This document shows positions 1 through 9,435 of a stretch of DNA of 64,000 bases, in pieces; the stretch's first letter is position 1; every line of letters begins with the position of its first letter. The position numbers and the translations under genes were made by a program. The stretch covers positions 1 to 64,000 of the forward strand of contig JAFHKN010000004.1 of assembly GCA_016937575.1 (NCBI GenBank). Reading direction: 5' to 3'. The DNA is from Roseomonas aeriglobus. Its GTDB lineage: Bacteria > Pseudomonadota > Alphaproteobacteria > Sphingomonadales > Sphingomonadaceae. The notes below the pieces were generated by a model that made no database searches, was not told the DNA's origin, and was given only the letters and a program-made list of their open reading frames with translations.

Positions 1-289
1 AACTGCTCGGTGATGATGGTCGCTGCCTCGCGCGGGACGGCGGCGAACACATGCTCTACGTTGCTGCGAACCGTTTCCGGTTCGGCAAAGAGGCCGTAGC
101 TGAGGACAACCGCCCGAGCAACGGGACGATCGCCGCGAACGCGTAGAAAGCGATCCCTGCGGCGATCAGCCCGATATTGTCTTTGCCCGTCTCCTCCCAG
201 GTTCGCCGCAGCACCGCCAGCCACCCTTCTTTGGGAATCGCGAACGGCGACCGCGCTCCTGCGCCCGCCCGATCGTTGCCGATCGTCAT
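1..289 (-). pseudogene. YihY/BrkB family membrane protein, N-terminal part, frameshifted and cut by window edge
   Basis: The N-terminus (start at 289) reads a soluble leader and then a segment with AGIAFYAFAAIVPLLG, typical of the YihY/UPF0761 (BrkB) inner-membrane family. After PLLG the open frame runs into unrelated sequence. The neighbouring frame continues the family sequence (VVLSYGLFAEPETV...) to position 1. One missing base in a G run near 112 would restore the frame. The start overlaps the stop of the lactate dehydrogenase gene in an ATGA, so the two are probably co-transcribed. Whether the indel is real or a sequencing error cannot be told here. Confidence 0.7.
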
Positions 290-1250
290 GCCGCATCTGC
301 TGACATGCGGGGATGCAGGCGCTGCAGCGTCTCGGCCGAGCGATGGAGTGCGGCAAGCTCTCCATCATCGAGGTCAAGCTGGATGATCCGCTCGATCCCG
401 TTCTTTCCCACAACACATGGCGTGCCGAGGCACACCCCGGTCAACCCGTATTCCCCGCCGAGAACGGTAGAGACCGCGAGCACCGCATGCTCGTTGCGCA
501 ACACGGCCTCGCAGATCCGCTGGACGCACAGGCCAATCGCATATTCGGTATGGCCTTTGCGCCGGACCACCTCGGGTGCGGCGCGACGAACGCCGTCGAG
601 CATCCGCGCATAATCCTGCGGTTCTTGGGGAGCGCATCGGTTTAGCGGCACGCCGGCGATGCGGGCGCCGCTCCAGACGGCGACTTCAGAATCGCCATGC
701 TCGCCGATGATGTAGGCATCGACCCCGCGCGTTCGATATCGAAGGCCTCGGCGAGCATCCCGCGCAGGCGGGCGGTATCGACCAGCGTCCCCGTTCCGAT
801 TACCCGCCCGGCGGAAGCCCGGATTCCTCGAGAGCGACCTGGACCAGAAGGTCCACGGGGTTCGATGCCATGACGAGCACCCCGTCGAACCCTTCATCCC
901 TCAGCTTGCCAACAATCTCGCGGACTATCGGGGCATTGGCATCGAGAAGGTCGAGCCGCGATGTGTCGCTGCCCCCTGTCGCCTGCCCGGCCGCGATGAC
1001 GACGATCGAGCTCGCAGCGGCGTCCGCATAGCTGCCGTTGATCACGTTGATCGGGGATTTCATCGGGACTGCGACGGCGTGCTCGAGATCCATCACCTCG
1101 CCCTCCGTTTTCTCGCGGTCGCGGCCGACCAGCACGATTTCACGGATGAAGCTGCTCTGGATCAAGGCGTAGGCGCTGGCCATGCCGACGCGTCCGCAGC
1201 CGACGATGCAGACCCGGTTTCGTGCGTTGCGGAGGCGAATGATCTTTCAT
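286..1250 (-). pseudogene. L-lactate/malate dehydrogenase family protein, multiply frameshifted
   Basis: The protein is recognisable as an NAD-dependent lactate/malate dehydrogenase when frames are joined. It has a glycine-rich nucleotide-binding start (VCIVGCGRVGMASAYAL), a middle with SNPVDLL, and the catalytic histidine block YIIGEHGDSEVAVWSG. It would interconvert pyruvate and lactate in the cytosol. At least three single-base shifts are needed: an extra A just after the ATG at 1250, a change near 820 after ESGLPPG, and a missing G near 743 before VDAYIIGEHG. Two lie in homopolymers. The stop overlaps the YihY start. Lactate versus malate specificity is not decided. Confidence 0.75.
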
Positions 1251-2227
1251 GCATATGTTCTTTCGGTCGACCGGAACAAGCGCGACGTAACAGGTGAGAG
1301 TGTCAATGCAGCGGGCGCGGCGGTGGACCATGAGCTGCTTCAGGCCAAAGACGAGCACACCTGCGGCAAGGACGAAGCCTGCATCGACGGCCAACCGGGT
1401 CCCGCTGGCCGCCGCCAGATCAAGACGCCCCCATCGCAAGTGATATCCCTGCTACGGATGCCGCCTCGATCAGTCGCATGGCAACCAGTGCACCGGCGAT
1501 AACGCTCCTTCGGTAGGAGGCCTGGATGAGCACCCCGGCGAACGCGCCGGCCAATGCGATTGTCAAGAGCTCGGGCGAGGGATGGATCGTGTGTTTGAGG
1601 ACGTCGCCGTCGAGAAACGCCGACGCCTCGACACCGGCTACTCTGGACAGGACCAGCCAGGTCGCTCCAGCGGCCGCCGCCAGAACGGCATAGCCGACGA
1701 TCGTCGCCAGCGCACCGGCGCGGATCACCTCGCCCCTCTTCAGGACGACGCCCAGTGGCAACTTCGCCAGCGGCTCGAATCCAGGGGCAATGATCGCAGA
1801 CGCGACATATGCAACCGCCGCGATCGCGGGTTCGGTAAACGCTCCAGCCGCGCCGATAATGCCGCCCAGCGCCATCAGCAGCAGGAAATTGGCGGTAAGG
1901 CGGCCTTGATGCCGCAGCCCGGTTTCGAGTTCCTCCCACACCGCCTCATCGACGTCGGCGTCGATCCGCTTCTGATGTTCGGGATCGCTGATGCTGGCCA
2001 CTTCCGCGGTCAGATGGTGTATGGGAAGGCTTGTAAGGCACTCGCCGCCGCGGACATAACCTGATCGGTTGCACGATTGAGTGCATGGACGGTGACGACG
2101 TCTCCCCTGGGCTTGACGGATCGCTGCGGTGCAATGTCAGGCCGACCACGTCCTCGATCGTGTCGAGCGCGGCTATCAATTGGTCGGAACGGTCCGAGGG
2201 AACGGTAATGTCGATTACACGATGCAC
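1251..2227 (-). pseudogene. DUF389 family membrane protein, frameshifted
   Basis: Joined frames give a protein with an N-terminal ACT-like soluble part (MHRVIDITVPSDRSDQLIAA, GTG start at 2227) and several hydrophobic helices (FLLLMALGGIIGAAGAF, YVASAIIAPGFEP, LTIALAGAFAGVLI), ending in a helix with VFGLKQLMVHRR. This is the DUF389 architecture, an inner-membrane family of unknown function. The reading frame changes near 2120, near 2005 and near 1430. The last change is explained by one extra G in a five-G run. The 3' end is uncertain because the final frame runs past the start of the dehydrogenase gene. Confidence 0.65.
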
Positions 2228-2245
2228 GATTATTCCTTGTGCGGA

Positions 2246-2438
2246 TCAAGGGTATGCGCGGCTTGCGGTCGCAGAGCGCACGCTTTCGTTCGTAGGCTGC
2301 GGCAAGTCGTCGGTGGGCAATCGCCGCTTCGACGCCGTCGCTTACCTCAGCGGCCTGCCTCTCGGCCTGTGCACGCTCGACGTAATAGCCCAGCTCTTCC
2401 TCGACAGTTGCAGGCTCAAGACCCTCCGGGTTTTCCAT
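2246..2438 (-). pseudogene. Small charged protein of unknown function, probably frameshifted near its end
   Basis: From the ATG at 2438 the frame reads MENPEGLEPATVEEELGYYV, followed by an alanine-, glutamate- and arginine-rich helix. The coding look is lost after about 55 residues. A neighbouring frame supplies a short tail that stops at 2246, so a single-base indel near 2285 is likely. The gene sits just upstream of the DUF389 gene on the same strand. No family was recognised. Confidence 0.45.
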
Positions 2439-2580
2439 AATCGTGCAGCCATCGATCCGTAGGTAAGTGGTGCGAAAAGAAGGGGCCCGGGCACGCAACC
2501 GCACCAAGGCCCCGCCCAAAGTGCTACGCGCGACCTCTGCGGGCCTTTGGGACAGCCGCGGGCATGTCAGCCCACGAACC

Positions 2581-2940
2581 CTACTTGCCGCGAATGGCGT
2601 CGGCCCTGTCTTCGGCTACATCGGCCTTCTGCTCGGCATCGCGTCGAACCTGCCTGGCCTGCTCTTCAAGAGCGTCGGCCTTCTCGTCGGCCGTACTGGC
2701 GCAAGGCGTCCGCACGGTCCTCTGCAGCATCGGCACGCGCCTCGATCGCCGCATTGGCGCTTTCGGCGGCACGATCCTGTGCCTCGCCGGCCGTCTCGGC
2801 GGACCGCTCGCCAGCGTGTCCTCGCTCGACACGACGCCCGCGTTGGCGTCCGCCTGTTCGCCGGCGTTCTCCCGCGGCCCATCACAGCCCGCGAGCAGCA
2901 GGCTCGCAACCAATACCAGGCTACCGAGCCGCCGCGTCAT
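2581..2940 (-). pseudogene. Alanine-rich coiled-coil lipoprotein with two compensating frameshifts
   Basis: The start MTRRLGSLVLVASLLLAGCD is a clear lipoprotein signal peptide with lipobox LLAGC. The N-terminal and C-terminal parts share one frame. Between about 2690 and 2815 another frame carries the natural sequence (ETAGEAQDRAAESANAAIEA), rich in Ala, Glu and Asp heptads. One missing and one extra base would explain this. The mature protein would be a periplasmic helical lipoprotein of about 120 residues with an E/D-D-R-A-D-A repeat. Its start overlaps the stop of the upstream channel gene by ATGA. Confidence 0.6.
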
Positions 2941-4310
2941 GCCTGCGTATCCACGTCACGAGTAGCCCCTAGCGATGTCGGGGTGACCGTCGGGGTCTCA
3001 GCCGATGCCGGTTTGTTGGCCTCCTCTTCGGCCTTGCCAAGCAGTCGCTGCACGACCTGGCCCGCCTGCTCACGCCGCCAAGGCCGAACGCGAGGGCAAA
3101 TGCCACCGCTATAGCGCCGAGGATCAGACCAAAAGCAGGTTGATGATGTCATCGGCAAGACCCATGAACCGCAATCCAATCGCCGTTCCCAGGACGATGA
3201 TGGCGACCTTGGTAAGCGACGCGGTGAACTCTGCTCCGGCACCCCCGGTCGCTTTGATCGTAGTCGAGATCAGGCGTGCGATCGCGACGGCCGCGGCGAT
3301 GATAATCGCGCCGAATACACCTGGCCGAAGAGTGTCAGCACTTCGGCCATGATCCGCGAACCATAGGCAAAGTTGAGCTGGCGGAATGCCTCCATCAGAC
3401 CGAAAATGACGATCGCGATGAAGACACCTGACCCGATCAGCTTCGACGGCGTTAGCGACGCGGCCGTCGTCGCAGGCGAAGGTCGATCGGTCCCGGAAAT
3501 CGGATCAGCGGCTCCCGACTGCGGGAACAGGCCGAGGGACTCAATTGCCTTGTCGACGCCGGTCGAGCCCAGGAACGAGGTAATGAGCTGCGAGGCAAAT
3601 TTGCCGATGTAGTAAGCAAGCGTGATAATAATGCCTGCCGCGATCACATGCGGGATCGCATCAAGGATGATCCGCAGCATGGCAGTCGCTGGCTGCGAAA
3701 TCGCCGCGATGTTGAGCGTGTCCAGGGCGGCAATCGCCACGGGGATGATGATCAGAGCGAAGACGACGCTACCCACCGCCCGCGGCAGCGCGCTGGGGTC
3801 GGTCGGGGGCGTGCTGCCCACGTGCGCCGACAAGCGCTCCACATGGCTCGCGGTGATTACCGCCTCGACGGCCTTCTTCGCTACGCTGGCGAGAATGTAA
3901 CCGAGGAAGAGGATCAGGCCGGCACCGATAATCCGGGGGACCGCATTGCCGAAGCCGTTCAGCATGTCCGCCAGAGGGCCTGTCGCGCTGGCAAGGCCGA
4001 GCGGTTGTGCAGCGAGAAAGAACGCGACCAGTAGCACGACCCAGAAAGCCGCATCGCCGACCTGTGCGCCGATGGTAGACTTGTCGCGCGGCGGATGGTT
4101 GGGCTGATTTGCCCGCCGGGCGAGCGGTGTCTTGTTGAGGAGGTTTGCCACTCCCCACTTGACCGCGCGAGCAACCAGCCATCCGATCAGGAGGATAACC
4201 AGGGCGCCGATGATGCGAGGCCCCCACTCCTGCGCATAAAGCCAGGCCTGGTTGGTGAAATCGCGGGTCCCGTTGATGACGGTTCCTCCCGCATATTGGA
4301 CATCGTTCAT
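2937..4310 (-). pseudogene. Mechanosensitive-channel-like membrane protein (TM-helix repeat), frameshifted
   Basis: The first 320 residues (start 4310, MNDVQYAGG) contain repeated hydrophobic helices such as ALVILLIGWLVARAVKWG and AGLILFLGYILASVAKKA. These are the conserved TM_helix repeats of the bacterial small mechanosensitive channel family (MscS-related). The sequence then continues in a second frame (VFGAIIIAAAVAIARLI) and a third (EQAGQVVQRLLGKAEEEANK) before the stop at 2937, so at least three single-base changes fall between 3330 and 3080. The stop overlaps the lipoprotein start, suggesting an operon. Its role would be in osmotic stress, by family only. Confidence 0.65.
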
Positions 4311-4311
4311 A

Positions 4312-4672
4312 TCAACCTCCCTGAACCCCGACCGCTTCGCTCAACGCACCGCACGACGCAGCCGCCTTCGTCACTTCCAAGGGTATCTTCACGTCATCGA
4401 TACGGGTGCCAGCCCGAATAAGATCGCTCCCGTTAGCCTTTGACCCCGCGTCTGCTGCACGCTCTGCGCGACACGGCCTAGCTGCCGGAGCTGGCCAGCG
4501 ACAGGTTAGACTGCAGTCGATCACCCATGCATCGCGCCGGCCCTTCGCTCAGTCCGTAGCGGCCCAGTCCCTGGGCGATCCGCGCGGACGGGCTGGCACA
4601 CGACGCGGTCAACGCCGAGGCGACAACGAGCAGCGCCATTCCGGCTAGCCTGCTTCGCCTCGTCTCAATCAT
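4312..4672 (-). pseudogene. Small lipoprotein, frameshifted
   Basis: The ATG at 4672 opens MIETRRSRLAGMALLVVASA, a signal peptide ending at lipobox LTASC. The mature part contains RIAQGLGRYGLSEGPARCMG and then meets a stop. Continuation (LRQLGRVAQSVQQTRG, then a third frame ending at 4312) is found in other frames, so two indels are likely near 4490 and 4450. Upstream of the channel gene on the same strand, it is probably part of the same cell-envelope cluster. The family was not recognised. Confidence 0.5.
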
Positions 4673-4811
4673 GCATCGACACCCTGCTATGTATTCAACC
4701 GGTCTTAACGGCTGTTCAGCATCCGTGTTCCCACCGGATGCGTTTCTTTTGCCGCGATTGATCGAGGTGTAGAGCCGAGCGTTGAGCCTCGACATATGAA
4801 GGAGTTTTGCA

Positions 4812-5563
4812 TTGCCTGACGACCGGGAAGATCGCGAGAACGGCGCCGCTCAGTCCAGCAGCAATCACCTTCTTGATCGGGTGCCGCCCGACGAGCGCGC
4901 TCGTATGGACAGCTGCCTTGAACCCGTCCTTCTTGTCGCAGGACAAGTGCTGTACGAGCCGGGCCAACCGCTGACCCACGTCTTTTTGCCTTTGACCGGC
5001 ATGATATCGCTGGTCGCGGTCATGAGCGATGGTCGGACCGCAGAAGGGATGACGATCGGCCGCGAGGGCGCCGCTGCCCTCAGTGCAAGCGGCTATGTGG
5101 ACGATGCTTTCAATCGCTACGTGGTGCAGCTGCCCGGCAGCGGTTACCGGGTCAAAGCCGAGGACTTCGAAGACCTGGTCGATGAAAGCGTCGAATTCTG
5201 TTCCGCGGTCACGCGCTGGCGCGAGGTCATGATCCGGATGTCGTTGCAATCGGTCGCCTGCAACGCGCTCCATACCGTTCGGCACGGCTTGCGCGTTGGA
5301 TCCTGACCACTCACGATCGGACGAAACCGACAGACTGCCGCTAAAGCAGGAGTTTTGGCCGAAATGCTGGGGTGAAGCGTAACGCCGTCAATATCGTGGC
5401 TCGAGAGTTTCTTGCGATCGGCGCGATAGAATACAAGCGCGGAAAGATTTCGGTCATCAATCCCGAATTGCTCAGGGAAGAGTCCTGCGAATGCTATACG
5501 CTCATCCGTGGCGAGATATCGAAGCTGTTCACGCAGCCTCCGAGTAGTGAATGCGAGGGCTGA
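4812..5563 (+). pseudogene. Crp/Fnr family transcriptional regulator, frameshifted in the HTH half
   Basis: The TTG at 4812 is preceded by AAGGAG at good spacing. The first 155 residues form a cyclic-nucleotide-binding-like domain (VLYEPGQPLTHVFLPLTGMI, GREGAAALSA). The helix-turn-helix part is spread over other frames: RLARWILTTHDR, then LPLKQEF, then an open stretch with KRNAVNIVAREFLAIGAIEY from about 5372 to the stop at 5563. Three indels (near 5280, 5315 and 5370) would restore one protein; the last is a missing G in a G run. Sphingomonad Crp-like proteins of this type often lack known ligands, so no effector is assigned. Confidence 0.65.
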
Positions 5564-5630
5564 CGTCCCGGTGACGGATCGGCGATATGCGGACGAAGGC
5601 GCTTGGGGTACGTCTTTCTAAAAATGCGTT

Positions 5631-6101
5631 TCACGTCGACAGTTGCTTCGCCGTCTCGCCGTCGATCGTCCGCAGAGCATTATGAATGGCGGTTGCTGCC
5701 TTAGCACCGTGCCCGGTTGCAACGCTGATCTGGTCGAGGCCGGCAACGACATCACCGGCAGCGTAACAACCCGTGATGTTGGTCAGCTGATCGTCGTCTA
5801 CAGCGATGCACCGACAGTCACTTAACGCAACGCCGACCGCGACCGCCAGTTCGGTGTTGATGTCAGAACCGAGCGCCGGATAGACGGTATCCACTACGAT
5901 GGTGCCGGCACCTTTTTCGAGAGTGATCGAAACTCGTCGCCCGAGCCGAAATCGATCGAAGCAGTGGGGCAGCAACAAGTGTGACCCCGGCCTTATCCAG
6001 CGCGCCGCGATCGTTGTCGTCAAGTTCGGCGGTCTCGTTCGCCACCAACGTGATGTCCTCGGAATATGTCCTAAGGAACAGTGCTTCGGCCACTCCATGC
6101 T
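5631..6101 (-). pseudogene. FAD-dependent oxidoreductase (thioredoxin-reductase-like), C-terminal half, split by IS21
   Basis: This piece carries the second nucleotide-binding half and the C-terminal FAD motif (TNITGCYAAGDVVAGLDQIS) of a thioredoxin-reductase-like flavoprotein. Its sequence joins directly to the N-terminal half at 8617-9082 through [21 protein letters not shown] once the IS21 insertion is removed. A further frameshift lies near 5925, where the reading passes from LVAAPLLRSI to a different frame with RRVSITLEKG. The gene is therefore certainly inactive through the insertion. Confidence 0.8.
6093..6101. repeat. Left copy of 9-bp target-site duplication of IS21 copy 1
   Basis: CTCCATGCT occurs immediately left of the TGTGGATCGGCG end of the element and again at 8617-8625 immediately right of its other end. 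Both copies sit inside the oxidoreductase reading frame, so they mark the insertion point. Confidence 0.75.
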
Positions 6102-6195
6102 TGTGGATCGGCGTGGAAAAGGGACCCCGGTAGCGGGGTGATCGGCGTCGAAAAGGGACCCCTCATCCCGGTGGTCTAGGCTGTTCGCTTGGCGT

Positions 6196-7727
6196 GTGTC
6201 AGGCGGCGAGATCGGGATGCTGGTATTGGAGACGGTGTTGAGGATCCGGCGCGAGCACGCGTCGGGGAAGGCCATCAAGGCGATAGCGCGGGACTTGCAC
6301 CTGTCGCGCAAGGTGGTGCGCAAGGCGATCCGGGCGCCGGAGGCGGACATGGCTACCGGCGGGAGGTGCAGCCGCTGCCGAAGCTGGGGCCGTTTCAGGC
6401 GCGACTGGATGCGTTGCTGGAGGAAGACGAGGCACGACCGCGGCGCGAGAAGCTGCGCCTCACGCGCATCCACGACCTGCTGCTACGCGAGGGGTTCGAC
6501 GGCTCGTACGACGCGGTGCGGCGTTATGCGGCTCGCTGGCGGCAGGCGCGGCGTCGCGATGTGATGGATGCGCCGGCGTTCATCCCGCTGCTGTTCCGGC
6601 CGGGCGAGGCGTATCAGTTCGACTGGAGCCATGAGGACGTCGAGATCTCGGGCAAGCCGATGCGTGTAAAGGTCGCGCATGTGCGGCTGTGCGCATCACG
6701 GGTGATGTATGTGCGCGCCTATCCCCGCGAGACACAGGAGATGCTGTTCGACGCGCATGCGCGGGCATTCGCCTTCTTCGGAGGCGTGCCGACGCGCGGC
6801 ATCTACGACAACATGAAGACGGCGGTGACGAGCGTGTTCACGGGCAAGGAGCGGGTCTTCAACCGGCGCTTCCTGGTCATGGCCAACCATTACATGGTCG
6901 AGCCGACCGCCTGCTCACCGGCGTCGGGCTGGGAGAAGGGTCAGGTCGAGAACCAGGTGCAGACCGCGCGCGGCCGCTTCTTCCAGCCACGCCTGCGATT
7001 TACCAGCCTCGAGGAGCTGAACGGTTGGCTGGAGGCCGAGTGTCGGCGCTGGGCCGACATGCACCGGCATCCCGAGCGGAAGGAACTGACGGTCGCCCAG
7101 GCATGGGCAGCCGAACGGGCGGTGCTCCAGCCTGTTGTCGCGCCCTTCGACGGCTTCCACGAGAGCGAGCACGCGGTAAGCGGCACTTGCCTCATCAGCT
7201 TCGACCGCAACCGCTACTCCGTTTCTGCCCGGACGGTTCGGCGCGTTGTGCAGGTCCGTGCCTATGCCGACCGCATCCTCGTGCGCTGCGACGGTGAAGT
7301 CGTCGCCGACCATCCCCGGTTCTTTGGCCGGGACCGGACCATCTACGACCCGTGGCATTATCTGCCGGTGTTGGCGACCAAGCCGGGCGCCCTGCGCAAC
7401 GGCGCACCGTTCCAGGGCTGGGAGTTGCCGCCTGCGCTGTCACGGCTGCGGCGCAAGCTCGGCGCCGGCGACGACGCCGACCGGCGGTTCGTGCGGGTGC
7501 TGGCGACAGTGCTCGATGACGGGCTCGAGGCGGTGGAAGCGGCCGTGCGCGAAGCATTGCTGGCCGGCACCGCCAGCGACGACGTCATCGTCAACATCCT
7601 GGCCCGCAGGCGAGAACCGCCACGACCGCTAACCATTGTCACCCCCGAGGACCTGGCGCTGCGCCATCCGCCCCGCGCCGACTGCAACCGCTATGACAGC
7701 CTGCGAGGTCTCCATGCAGCGGCATGA
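6196..7727 (+). pseudogene. istA: IS21 transposase IstA, frameshifted near residue 50
   Basis: The N-terminal helix-turn-helix (MLVLETVLRIRREHASGKAI) lies in one frame, and the rest, from about 6350 (YRREVQPLPKLGPFQARLDA) to the stop at 7727, lies in another. The catalytic core is visible, with FDWSHED, IYDNMKTAV and EKGQVENQV supplying the DDE residues, followed by the usual C-terminal beta domain. One missing base near 6345 would join the halves. As read the transposase lacks its DNA-binding domain, unless the element uses frameshifting or the base is a sequencing error. The stop overlaps istB by 14 bases. Confidence 0.75.
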
Positions 7728-8442
7728 GATGATGACGGCCATGACCGAGTTGGGGCTGAAGGGCATGGCTGGCGCCTTCGACGAGGCGGTCACCACCGGT
7801 CTCCAGCGCAAGCGCACGACCATGGAGGTCCTGACCGACCTGCTGCGTGCCGAGGCGACGCACCGCCATGCAGCGTCGGTCCGTTACCGGATGTCGGCCG
7901 CCAGGTTGCCCGCGGTGAAGGACCTCGACGCCTTCGTCTTCGATGACACCCCCATCAACGAGGGACTGGTGCGCTCGCTATACAGCGGCTCGTTTCTTCC
8001 GGGCCGGCGCAACGTCGTGCTTGTCGGTGGGACGGGCACAGGCAAGACGCACCTCGCCACCGCCATCACCACCAATGTGGTACGGGCCGGCGCCCGGGGG
8101 CGCTACTTCAACACGGTGGACCTGGTGAACCGGCTTGAGGAGGAAACGCGTCTTGGCAAGGCCGGCACGCTGGCAGCCCAGCTCTCCCGGCTCGATCTGG
8201 TGGTGCTCGACGAGCTTGGCTACCTGCCGTTCGCCCGCTCGGGCGGCCAACTGCTCTTCCACCTCGTCAGCAAGCTCTACGAGCAGACCTCGGTCATCGT
8301 CACGACGAACCTCGCCTTTGGCGAGTGGCCGACCGTCTTTGGCGACCCCAAGATGACCACCGCGCTGCTCGACCGCATTACCCACCATTGCGACATCGTC
8401 GAAACGGGCAATGACAGCTGGCGCTTCAAGCACCGCAGTTGA
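7714..8442 (+). CDS. istB: IS21 helper ATPase IstB
   Basis: This is the AAA+ ATPase that assists IstA in target selection and strand transfer. The sequence shows Walker [12 protein letters not shown], Walker [12 protein letters not shown] and sensor sequence [12 protein letters not shown], all characteristic of IstB. The ATG at 7714 ([10 protein letters not shown]) was chosen because it overlaps the end of istA by 14 bases in the classical IS21 arrangement and gives the usual length of about 240 residues. The open frame itself extends further upstream. It appears intact. Confidence 0.88.
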   Translation: MQRHEMMTAMTELGLKGMAGAFDEAVTTGLQRKRTTMEVLTDLLRAEATHRHAASVRYRMSAARLPAVKDLDAFVFDDTPINEGLVRSLYSGSFLPGRRNVVLVGGTGTGKTHLATAITTNVVRAGARGRYFNTVDLVNRLEEETRLGKAGTLAAQLSRLDLVVLDELGYLPFARSGGQLLFHLVSKLYEQTSVIVTTNLAFGEWPTVFGDPKMTTALLDRITHHCDIVETGNDSWRFKHRS

Positions 8443-8469
8443 CGCCCAGGACCACCGGCAGAGAACGCT

Positions 8470-8526
8470 TCGCGCTGGTTGCGCCTCCGGTCGGGCTACG
8501 CCCGCCCTACGCCGCAACCAGCGCGA
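8470..8526. terminator. Inverted repeat downstream of istB
   Basis: Fourteen-base arms (TCGCGCTGGTTGCG and its complement, 8470-8483 and 8513-8526) flank a 29-base loop directly after istB and before the right end. It could form a hairpin that stops read-through. There is no T tract, so termination is only inferred. The second IS21 copy has a different inverted repeat at the same place. Confidence 0.45.
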
Positions 8527-8616
8527 ACAAAGCGCCCGTCATACCCGTCACGCTGCTCGACGAAGGGGGTCCCTTTTGCACGCCGATAGGGGGTCCTTTT
8601 TGGACGCCGATTGACA

Positions 8617-9082
8617 CTCCATGCTCGTCGCCACCGATGACGGCGATACGTGATCCGGTCGCCTCGAACCCGTCGCAGATGGGGCAGTATCGCAACTTCC
8701 CGCTTACCAAAGCCTGTCGGTGCGTTTCCGGGTCGATCTCGGGGCTGCGATTGACCACGCCGGTGGCGAGCAACACCGTGCGCGCCTCCAACACGCGATC
8801 AGCCGTCGACACACGAAACGTGTCGCCATCCCGCTGCAGGGCTGTTGCTTGTTCGTAGTATATCGCCGCGCCATAGCGTTCGGCCTGCTCCCGCATGCGA
8901 TCAAGCAACTCGTCGCCGCCGATGCCGTCGGGGAAACCCGGGTGGTTACGCGATCTGGGGATCCAACTTGCCCGGCTTTTGCGCTCGTCGACGACCACCA
9001 CCTGACGATGGAAACGGGCAAGATAAATGGCTGCGGTCAATCCTGCCGGTCCGCCGCCGATAATCACGCAATCCGTCAGCAT
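8617..9082 (-). pseudogene. FAD-dependent oxidoreductase, N-terminal half, split by IS21
   Basis: The start at 9082 opens with the Rossmann FAD motif ([20 protein letters not shown]), followed by the redox-type motif CPICDG and VIGGDEHG before the IS21 junction at 8617. The family is the pyridine-nucleotide disulfide oxidoreductases related to TrxB. CPICDG resembles the CxxC centre but lies in the family's variant form. The remainder of the gene is at 5631-6101. Unlike the other half, this half needs no frame correction. Confidence 0.82.
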
Positions 9083-9143
9083 GGCTCGTCCTTGTCGATA
9101 CGAACCGCTCCCTCAGCTTCTTACGGAGCGATTACCCTCGATA

Positions 9144-9377
9144 TCACCGGCGCAAAGCGCCGCTGCCAGGCTCGATGGGATCGGCGCCCGCGACCAAGTG
9201 CCATCCTTTCCGGATCGCATACTGCACGCCCCAGCCAAGCGCGTAGGTCGCAACCAACGGTGCGATGCCGCGGATTGCTGTTTCGGCGATGGTGCCGATG
9301 ATCGCTCCCTTGATCCCGCTATCGCCGTCACCGCGATCAATGGCGGCGCCGATCAGCGCGCCGAGTAGATTAGCCAT
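9144..9377 (-). CDS. Small glycine/alanine-rich membrane-associated protein
   Basis: A 77-residue protein starting MANLLGALIGAAIDRGDGDS, with one long hydrophobic, glycine-spaced stretch (IKGAIIGTIAETAIRGIAPL) and a basic, aromatic C-terminal third (WGVQYAIRKGW). It lies between the catalase gene and the broken oxidoreductase, all on the same strand. A hairpin separates it from the catalase gene. No family was recognised. Intact frame and start codon support a real gene. Confidence 0.55.
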   Translation of the reverse strand: MANLLGALIGAAIDRGDGDSGIKGAIIGTIAETAIRGIAPLVATYALGWGVQYAIRKGWHLVAGADPIEPGSGALRR

Positions 9378-9397
9378 TGTCTGTCCTTACTGATGTT

Positions 9398-9419
9398 CGC
9401 CCGGCCACGAGGCCGGGCG
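9398..9419 (-). terminator. Hairpin after the catalase gene
   Basis: CGCCCGGCC and its complement form a 9-bp stem with an ACGA loop, 17 bases beyond the catalase stop on the minus strand. There is no long T run, so it may act as an mRNA-stabilising hairpin or a weak terminator. Confidence 0.5.
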
Positions 9420-9435
9420 CACCGTTGGAGAATGG

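Larger units (their letters stand above)
6102..8616 (+). mobile_element. IS21-family insertion sequence, copy 1
   Basis: The element starts TGTGGATCGGCGT and ends with the inverted counterpart (reverse complement TGTCAATCGGCGT). It carries istA and istB and disrupts the FAD oxidoreductase. The ends show the multiple terminal repeats of IS21: ATCGGCGT-GAAAAGGGACC occurs twice at the left (about 6107 and 6143), and related GGGTCC-TTT-GACGCCGAT copies occur twice at the right (about 8565 and 8590). The flanks carry a 9-bp direct repeat. Confidence 0.85.
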
